DNA from: Eustoma russellianum
Taxonomy: Eukaryota; Streptophyta; Magnoliopsida; Gentianales; Gentianaceae
Assembly: GCA_036186865.1 (NCBI GenBank)
Contig: AP025062.1
Coordinates: 11,837,891-11,901,890 of the forward strand
Length of the DNA: 64,000 bases
Direction of reading: 5' to 3'
Shown here: positions 56,281 through 64,000 of the stretch, piece after piece
Position numbering within the stretch: position 1 is the stretch's first letter
How the letters are laid out: each line of letters opens with the position of its first letter
The notes under the pieces: model-generated
The model's input: the letters and a program-made list of their open reading frames with translations, nothing else
Databases searched by the model: none
What the model was told of the DNA's origin: nothing
Program-made: the position numbers and the translations under genes

Positions 56281-58199
56281 TGATTCAACTCTTCGCAAGA
56301 GTACCTTTAGGTACCCAAACTTGGGTGACCTTTCTTGGTCTTACAAAAGATGAGAAAAAAGATGAAGAAGGAATATAGAACATGCCGTGATCACTTCTAT
56401 TTGGCCTATAATGGCCGAACCTTACATTGTAGAAATAGGATTAATTTCGACTTTGATGTGCATTTTGGTTTGCATGCAAGATGCGTGATCTAGATGCATT
56501 AGTATGATATGAACGTCGCTTATACATCAATGGCTTTCTTTCATATTTATATGGCACGTGATTATACTTTATGTGATGAAAAAGAAATAGTACGATGAGA
56601 TACATAAGGTGACTCGCTAATTTGTGTCGTGCCTTCTTAGGCTTTACAGTCGTTTTGAATACATGTGGTTGCTTAGATAAAGATAAAACAAAATTTTCAG
56701 ATTTGCATTGTGCCCTTTTATCTTCAATGTACCCTAATCCGATTTTGTCAGATTCATGCTTTTGAGAAGAGAATAGACGATCTAACATGGAAGTTCCTAT
56801 ATTAAATTGTTTTACCGTCTTTTCTAGATCTGCGTTTCTTGACCTCAAATCTGAGATCTAAGCTTTCATTACAACATTTTCGGATGTCAAAGATTCAATT
56901 TCAGATCTCAATGAAACAATCAAATTAGACGACTCCTCTTTTGAATCGTTTAATTGATATACAAGATTTGTATTAGAAGATTCTAACAATTTCTTGTCTT
57001 CAATTAAGCGTTTCTTTTCTTTTGCAACAGTATCAGTAAACTTATGTAACTCAAGATATTGACCAAATAAATCATCATAAAATGGTTCAGAATCAGAATT
57101 TACCTCACTGATGCTTTGGATGCAAAGCATACTTGAGCCGTTTCCTCTTCAGCTTCTTCACTATCAAAATCAGATGAATCACTGTATGTAGATGGTTTGA
57201 GGGCTCTTCTTGTACTCCTTTGCTTAGGTTCAGAGATGGGTCTAGTTTTTGTTCATTCCTTGTCACGGTTTTTGTTTATAGTTTTGTTTGAGTCCTTGTT
57301 AGGGCAGTCATAAGAGATGTGTCCAAGTCTTTCATATTCATAACACTTAAGATCTTTATTATTGTTCTTATTCCTATGGTTCTTAGATGAAGTAGGCTTA
57401 GGTTTGTTTTTAAAAGACTTTCTCATACACTTTCTTAATCCTTTTGCCAGCAAGATTACATCTTAATTTTCAGAATCCATGTCATTATTATCTACGCGAT
57501 CAGAAGAAGTAGAGACGTATTCATATGATTTAAACGCTATACTCTTGCCTTGTTTAGAAGTTGATTCAGATTTTCTTAGAATAAGTTTTTATTGACTTTG
57601 TTTCTTTACTTTCTTAAATTGCAGACACTTTAGGATCCCACTCGGATGGGAGGCTTCTCAAGACTTTCTGTACTTTTTCCTGTGAAGAGAAAACCTTTCC
57701 AAGAGACTCAAGAGAATCATAGATGTTAGTCAATCTCAAATCCATATCAACAATAGATTCATTTGGCAATAATTTGAAGGATTCAAGAGTAGACATAAGC
57801 ATATTGATCTTAGACTCTTTTACTTGACTAGTTCCTTCATGCTTCATTTCTAGACACTACATCTCTTGAGCACTAGAGCAATTAGAGACATAATTAGACC
57901 CACTTTTACTCAAACCATTTAAGAGAAGTTGCATGGCTTTAGCATTCACTCAACTTCTTTTTATCATCACTAGTATGTTCTTGTTTAGGTTTTATAACCT
58001 CTAAAGTAACACCATCGACCATGGATATTTTAGATGGAACAAAAAGACCATCTTCTATTATAGACCATAAATGTATATGAATAGCCATTAGAAAAAGTTT
58101 TATCCGAAGTTTCCATTGATTAAACGATTCACCATCAAAAAGTGGAGGCCTTTGGCTTGACATATCTTCTTGCTCGGTTTTGTGGCTAGTGAATGTCAT
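56281..58199 (-). pseudogene. gag: Element C copia gag, broken
   Basis: Homologous to B's gag. Start ATG at 58199 or, matching B, at 58163 (MSSQRPPLFDGESFNQW). The UBN2-like core is interrupted near 57940 and 57850 and continues VKESKINMLMSTLESFKLLPNES and LRSLPSEWDPKV. The zinc knuckle is CYEYERLGHISYDC (about 57320-57360) with the second Cys changed to Tyr, so metal binding is lost. A coiled-coil-like Lys/Glu/Leu stretch (about 56858-57080) and a WVPKGT motif near 56300 follow. At least five frame breaks. Confidence 0.88.
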
Positions 58200-58239
58200 C
58201 TCACAAATATTGTTAGATCTTCTTGTTTGAGTGAACTTT

Positions 58240-58251
58240 GCTCTGATACCA
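58240..58251 (-). other. Primer-binding site, element C
   Basis: GCTCTGATACCA on the plus strand, a perfect tRNA-Met complement, three bases from the LTR. Confidence 0.9.
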
Positions 58252-60461
58252 CTTGTTGGACCTGTATAGCACCACTAGAGAGAGGGGGTTGAATAGTGAG
58301 TGCGGAAAAATTGGCTTTTAAAAATGTTTACTGACCAATACTCACGTCTGAAAACAGATTCCCGTTTTTGAATAACTAAATGAATAGGCTCTAGACTTCT
58401 AAAATTTGTGAAATTTTGTCACACTGCTCTTTAAGATGTTATGTATATGTCATAAAAATTTGAAATCAAAATTCAAAGTCTAAAGTCCTGAAAACCCGTT
58501 TTTGATTGAACCCTGTCAATCAGTGAAAAACTTTCCCTTATAATGAAAATTTAATTCCGAATTAATGACAACTCCAAATGATCTGAAATTTTGATGAGAT
58601 GTCCCTTAAGATGTCTAGTTTAATGGGTTGAAACGTTGATGTTCTCAACCTCTGCCAATCTGAAAATCAAATTACACTAATCTCAGAACTTTGACTGTTT
58701 GAATGACTAATACTTATCCAAATTCAATGAAACTTGTCTTAAATTGGACCTAAGACCTTTATCTGCAGCTCTGTAAAACTTGATGATTTTTGAAAATCAT
58801 TTTCTATTTTTCTCAGTTGTTTTAGAAACGTTGAATAACCAGTACTAAAAGCAAAAGTTTAGAAAAGTAAGAACACATAGATTTTTATATTGGTTCAGTC
58901 AATGTGACCTATTCCAGTCTTCGAAGACATCTTCCTCGGTATTCAATAATCATCAAAGCCACCTTAGAACAAAGGTGGCTGGAGTTATACACCAACTCCT
59001 TTAATGTCTAACCCTTTTACAACAAATCACAACAACAATCAACAAAATCACCACCACCTCACTAATGAAGGTTTGATCGCACCTTGATCAACCTATTACA
59101 AGTTGAAGTGTATAAGGATGGTTTATATGAAGCCTATACACAATATGGAATGCATGTTTGATAGACTTAAGGCTTTTTGCAAGAGAAGAAGATAAGAGAT
59201 GAAGAGAATTCTTGCTTTTCACTTGATAGCTTGTGGAATATGTGTCTTGTTTTTGTGTTTGATCTTCGTCCTCTTTTTGTAATGTGTTGCATGCCCCCAA
59301 GACTGAGAAGTGTCTTGAAAAAATGTCTTGAATGCCCTTGGAAGATATCTTGCAAAGCCTTATGACATACTTTGCTTATTTGGCGAAATATGATTGCACA
59401 AGTGATGTGTCTTCGCCTGTTGTCACTCTATGATTGGGTCTTCATTAAGCCAGCTTAGCACATAATATATGACATGGACAATTATCAAAAATCTGAAATT
59501 TGAATTTTGAATATCTTGATTTCCTATCAACCATTAGTGTGATTTCTTCTCATGTTTGGAATGATTTTTTAGTCTTGAAATCTCTTCCACAAAATCAGCC
59601 ATAATGCTGAAGACTCTAGTATTGTTTTTGAAATTTGAAACATTACCTTGTGTATCTTGATCTCCATAAATAATTGAATTCTTTTTTAGATCATTCTCCA
59701 CCAATCATAGTGCAAGATAAGCTCCACTTAGGCTCCATGTAAGCTCAAATCAGCCGCCCATCTTTGCACACATGTACTGAAAATAAGTTTTGAAGTTTGA
59801 ATGAGTAGTATCTTCATAAGCATGGTAAATATCAATCACCATTGAATCTTGTCTTCTAGAATACTCCAAGATAGGCCTTGAGTGTGTAAAACATGTCTAG
59901 GTACATGTTACACATGTAGAAAAATGTCCCTCTTTAATATGATGTAGAAACTTGAATTTTTGAATCCACCGATTGCGCGATTTTTCTCCAATTGATCACA
60001 AACCCTTTAGATATGTAAAATGTGATATACACCAATAGTATACAAAAAATGTATAATCTCAGCTCCAAATGGTGTATAAAATTCTATCATGGGGTGTAAC
60101 AATTTTTGAATTTGAATTTCAAGAAAATAAGGAAAATGATGGATAATTGATATATGCAATTATGGTATGACTTTGGTATTGAACTTCTCATGTGGTGCAT
60201 GAAAGTTTGAGGTGCTTGGAGTGTATATTGGCTGGCCATTTTTGTATGGTAAGTTTATGACGTGTCGGTGAGGATTCAGTAGTTGTTTGATGTGGCGATT
60301 TTTGGTTTACGAACTTTTGATATGTCGATATATTTTTGGAAGATTGATGACATGAAATATATGACTTGAATAACTTGGATACATTATGATTTCTTGACAT
60401 TGATGATGTGTCGTTCAAATACCGGAATAGAAGAATATAGCTTGACGTCTTGAGGAAAGAA

Positions 60462-60465
60462 ATAT

Positions 60466-60512
<47 letters not shown>
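60462..60512. repeat. AT-dinucleotide microsatellite in C LTR
   Basis: About 50 bp of nearly perfect AT repeats with one AAA interruption. Confidence 0.9.
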
Positions 60513-60779
60513 AACAATATGATATTTATTATGATAGGGCCTCACTTATGGCGGAGGAATACGATATTACAATATGTGTACATCATCATAAGCATAGCGA
60601 AAATGTAAAGATGTAAGATTGGCCAGTCTCCAATCAGGTATGATATGCCGTATTAAAACCTTGCCAAGTAAAACCACCCTTGTGGATAAAACCTTGGCGA
60701 AGAAAAAAGCGTATACATATACACACATATATATGCCGTGTATGTATATATATGGTGTAGAGAAGAATTTCCATGTTGT

Positions 60780-60909
60780 AATTTGTTGAAGAATATGCAT
60801 TTTCAAATATCTCCTTAAGCACTTCATTTAATGAACTAGTTTAGTTCATTTAACTTGGCAAATATCTCCTTAAACACTTCGTTTAGTGAACTAGTTTAGT
60901 TCATTTAAC
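60780..60909 (-). repeat. Duplicated palindrome block in C LTR
   Basis: Two tandem copies of about 62 bp (AATATCTCCTTAA(G/A)CACTT...) each holding TGAACTAGTTTAGTTCA. B and G carry related AACTAAACTAGTTCATTAA blocks (about 12370 and 41015). Confidence 0.7.
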
Positions 60910-61146
60910 CTGACACCTGAAAATAGTGTAAACACAACAAATGTTTGCCATATGATTTAAGCCTTAACGCTTTATGGCACGTTAGTACAACATTGATATT
61001 TATAAAACATATAAAACATATTTATCATGCAAGCATGTCATGTAATGTTTAAATCATGCATTTTGAAATTATTCAAACTCCGATTTCTCAATAGTGCACT
61101 TACTAGTTAGTGGTTAGAAATTACGTGTCACCCCTCGGTCAACTAC

Positions 61147-61461
61147 GTCACACCATCCGCTTCCTCAGGTGTTCCCTGCTCTATCATCAATTTTCTTAGT
61201 ACTCACAAATTTTCTCCGGCACATCGGGTCTTTCTTGCTGCTATTACTTTGCATACAGAACCGCAATTAGATCCTTGATGGCGGACTGCTATGCAAGATG
61301 AAATCAAAGCGATTGAGGATAATCATATTTGGACACTTGAGGACTTACCTCCCGAGAAGCACGCTATTGGCTACAAATGGGTATACAAAACTAAACATAA
61401 TTCAGACTGCAGCATTGAACGATACAAGGTTTGGTTAGAAGATGGATATTTCGTGATGTAG
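61147..61461 (+). pseudogene. Copia reverse transcriptase fragment
   Basis: Plus-strand remnant of the N-terminal copia RT domain. INFLSTHKFSPAHRVFLAAI is followed by a TGA, then WRTAMQDEIKAIEDNHIWTL, EDLPPEKHAIGYKWVYKTK and CSIERYKVWLEDG, ending at TAG 61459. This is the block just upstream of the catalytic region; YVDD and the rest are missing. It is not the missing part of C, which is on the other strand and of a different sequence type. Probably a relic of an older element at C's target. Confidence 0.85.
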
Positions 61462-62130
61462 ATCAGCGCCCTTTTCCGTCTTCTATTTAATTATAGACCT
61501 TTTAAAGAGCAGGTTTTTTTCTGACTGGATATTCTCCGTACATTTTCTCCGCATCCTGGCTTTACATTTGAAAGACTAATTAGTTTTGTCTTAAAAAACA
61601 TACTGGACACACAATGCACCTCTCTGGTGTGGATTTTTTGTTATAAAATAAAACTAGGTATTTTCATACACATAGAAAGAACTTATGAACTAAACATGTA
61701 GAGAAGATCCGATCTTTTTTTTAAGAAACAAATATTGTTTAAGCTTACAAATATTAAGACTGAATTTGACTCAAAAAAAGGGTAAACTGATTGAGAAAAA
61801 AATGGATCAGGTTACAAAGTGAAAGGCACTTAAGGCAAAGCTAGCGTCTGATTAGTTTGAGCAAAATGAGGAGAAGGAAATGATGGTATTGTACCAAGGA
61901 AAAGAAAAAGAAAAAGGTATAACTATACTTTTCTTTTTGAGATAAATACAACCATACGTATTAAATTTGGTCTGTCCTTCGTTTCAAAAGAAAAAGGAAA
62001 AGAAAAAGAAAATGGTCCGGCCTTATTTTAAAAAAGATAAAAAAAAAAGGAAAAAAGAGGTAAGTCCTAGTTTATTTTAGACGTAAAGGATCTTTCCCTT
62101 CCACTTCACTTCAATTTTAAACAAGAAAGG
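61462..62130. other. Unassigned A-rich spacer
   Basis: No gene, repeat copy or element end recognised. Several GAAAAAGAAAAAG-type low-complexity stretches (about 61900-62070). It ends AAGAAAGG before the LTR of H; the last five bases (AAAGG) may be H's target duplication. Confidence 0.5.
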
Positions 62131-64000
62131 TGTAGCGCCCGGCCCGGGACACAAAAACCTCGGTCTTGGAACGGTGCATCCGTCGTACTTTGCTACGAGA
62201 AATACAAGACGTCGATACTATTTATATGCAGACCGACATAAACATGTATTGAAATAGCGGAAGCATCATAAACGTAAATGAGTACAATCGACATGCATCC
62301 ATACATCATATTTAAATCGAAATACATCATAAGTGTCATCAGTACATAAATGAAATGAGTGCATGGCTGAAATAACATAAGTGCAAAGTTTCATAGGGCC
62401 CATTAAGCTCCTCATGGATATCCTACCCTCGACTCATCGTCTACGAAGTCCAAGTCCTGTTTTCGAGGCTCTACATGATAAAAATAAGGTATGAGCGATA
62501 ATGAATCGTCCATCAAGTAGTCCGTCCGGGTTCTTCATGTAGATCATACATGGGAGACGGGGTGATAAAATAAATACAAGCGTAAATGTTGAAATATAAC
62601 TCGTCACCGTTTACAAATAAGGTAACAAGTCATGCATGTAACTAAAACATAACACATTCATATGAAGTGCATAAAAATAAAGTCATAACTTGCATTTATC
62701 TAAATTCTGTAGGAGACTATGCGTCACTTGTTCAAACTTATTTTCCAAATGATATCTTACACTAAGTCTCAATTCCTTATGTTCATATCATGCACAACTG
62801 TCTATTCAATCAACTTAATCATATCAAAGGTTTATGAGTGTGTCAATAATGGGGGCTTGGGGAGTTCATGTCATATGAACGTGAACGTCCGTAACATGAT
62901 TCATTTTCCATAAAACATTTCACAACATAACATTTTCGTAACGTTCATATCATTTCCATAACTTTTATAAACATGGCATTTTCATAAGTTGGCTATAGCC
63001 CTTTTCATAACGTAAGAACTGTAACACACGACATACCAAATGATTCTCTATATAGTCGCATGTACAAATATGAATCCCTGTGTTTCGAACACGATGTAAC
63101 ATCATATGAACATGGATCTAACAGTGAGCGTTATGGTGGAGTCCCATGTCCCAGACAAGGTGTTACACTCGGCCATAACGTAAACATATATTCCCTTGAC
63201 ATCTACCACTCCAGTCCACATGTCAGGCCGACACACCAATAACATATCGTAACATCATAAAACATATCATATAAAAGTCGTTGGAATCGTTCGTCTTGTG
63301 GTACGATTCGTTATGCGTAACATCTTTTAAAGCGTATCATGCGATGAAAACATTGCGTTTCAAAACTTTGATTCTTTTATGCATGTATGTAGGCTCGGTT
63401 TGGGCTCATTTGATCTTCTAAAAATTTCAACACCTTATATCCGACACTTAGTCAATAATTCATATCATACACTTAACCAAAATACCAGTTATTCCCCTTT
63501 TATATTGATCTCGATTTTCGGTCAATTTAGCCAATCAAATTTGCATAATTATATATTCAACACTTACTCATTTACTACATGTCTTAACTTAAAAAAATAC
63601 CACTTTTACCCCTTTAGGAGCTCTCGGCCAAGCTCAGCAAAACAGTCTCATTTTTGGGCTTTGTCAACTATTATCATTTCCCTAATCCACACATTTCATA
63701 AAATGTCCAATGGCAATTAAGATGTGTAGTGCACATTTTTTATATACATATAATCTTATGGATAGTGAGATGACTTCATAGACATCATGTATATGGACAC
63801 ATGGCCAAAAATATACATGGCCACACAACACATAAATTTCCATTAAAATCCCATTTCATCCATGCATTACATTTGAACTTAGCATTTCAACATGTCGTGC
63901 ACTTGAACATGCATTCTTGATACAATGACATATGACATGCAACCCTCTTTACTTATGCATTTCACATCAAGAGTATCTTCAAAACTTATGCTTTTCAAGA
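62131..64000 (-). repeat. LTR of a further gypsy element (H), partial
   Basis: Starts TGTAGCGCCCGGCC, the reverse complement of a gypsy LTR end. It shares the CGGTGCATCCGTCGTACTT motif with the other LTR ends (CGGTGCACCCGCCGTACTT in D). No coding region is reached before the window ends. Not closely similar to A, D, E or F outside short motifs, so it is a separate family. Orientation implies the element body would lie either right of the window or has been lost (solo LTR). Confidence 0.78.
62412..62470 (-). other. Conserved LTR micro-exon, element H
   Basis: Minus-strand acceptor TTTTTATCATGTAG, phase 1, encoding EPRKQDLDFVDDESRVGYP then TGA: exactly 19 residues and 59 bp, as in A, D and F. 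Hairpin CGAT-TCATT-ATCG lies upstream. It is the strongest evidence that the unit is constrained, because the rest of this LTR is barely alignable by eye. Confidence 0.58.

Larger units (their letters stand above)
58254..61090 (-). repeat. Element C 5' LTR (2837 bp)
   Basis: On the minus strand it starts TGAGAAATCGGAGTTTG (61090), like B, and ends CCAACA. It carries a TATA candidate (58882-58888), a long AT dinucleotide tract (about 60462-60512) and a duplicated TGAACTAGTTTAGTTCA palindrome (about 60780-60909). At 61105-61123 there is weak likeness to the inner edge of G's left arm, so the true LTR could extend further. Confidence 0.85.

Noticed and set aside
63060..63720. Short open frames in the right-most LTR (H)
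   Set aside because: No domain, no similarity to other elements here and ordinary LTR composition.

Overview
The window looks like repeat-dense chromosomal DNA of a flowering plant with a large genome. Almost all of it is LTR retrotransposons nested in one another, and I found no convincing host gene. The evidence is chromodomain-bearing Ty3/gypsy polyproteins of Tekay/Del type, Sirevirus-like Ty1/copia gag and pol, primer-binding sites complementary to initiator tRNA-Met, 2.4-4 kb LTRs and 5-bp target duplications.

Layout. The outermost element is copia C on the minus strand. Its 5' LTR lies at 58254-61090, gag-pol runs leftward to 54026, and the rest is beyond the left edge. Copia B (plus strand, gag but no pol) is inserted in C's reverse transcriptase and ends at 54025. 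B was hit twice. Gypsy A (1-9905, plus strand, 5' end outside the window) sits in its 5' LTR. Gypsy D (14510-53690, minus strand) sits in its 3' LTR, with target duplication TTTGG. D's own 3' LTR was hit three more times: by gypsy E (14867-24602, duplication CCATT), by gypsy F (25730-38588, duplication ATATG) and by G, a copia LTR with long inverted ends (40410-43834, duplication GATGA). D's undamaged 5' LTR (49644-53690) preserves all three empty sites, which proves the order. Right of C are a small copia RT fragment (61147-61461), about 0.7 kb of unassigned A-rich DNA, and the LTR of another minus-strand gypsy element, H, from 62131 to the edge.

The most interesting signal is splicing. The polyproteins of A, D and F are interrupted at the same two places by 72-82 bp GT...AG segments. 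One is at the gag/protease junction and the other is inside the RT domain between the DQLR and GSRIFSKIDL motifs. Removing each segment restores the conserved protein across the joint. E lacks the RT intron, has a cognate gag/protease intron, and carries a different 69-bp intron in RNase H. In addition, about 340-390 bp from the 3' end of each gypsy LTR there is a 59-bp (65-bp in E) unit. It starts right after a splice acceptor, is always in the same phase, and encodes a conserved 19-residue tail of type E-x-x-x-x-K-V/I-E-W-I-x-D-E-P-R-V-P-Y-P-stop, with mostly synonymous differences. A small hairpin with covarying stem and a branch-point-like motif precedes the acceptor. A conserved GC-type donor (AG|GCAAGTA) lies further upstream in the same LTRs. 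Together this suggests a multi-exon, splicing-regulated leader in these gypsy elements.

All coding regions are degraded by nonsense changes (mainly C-to-T or G-to-A) and frameshifts. None of the elements looks autonomous now. D is the best preserved, with an uninterrupted 499-codon stretch through integrase and chromodomain.
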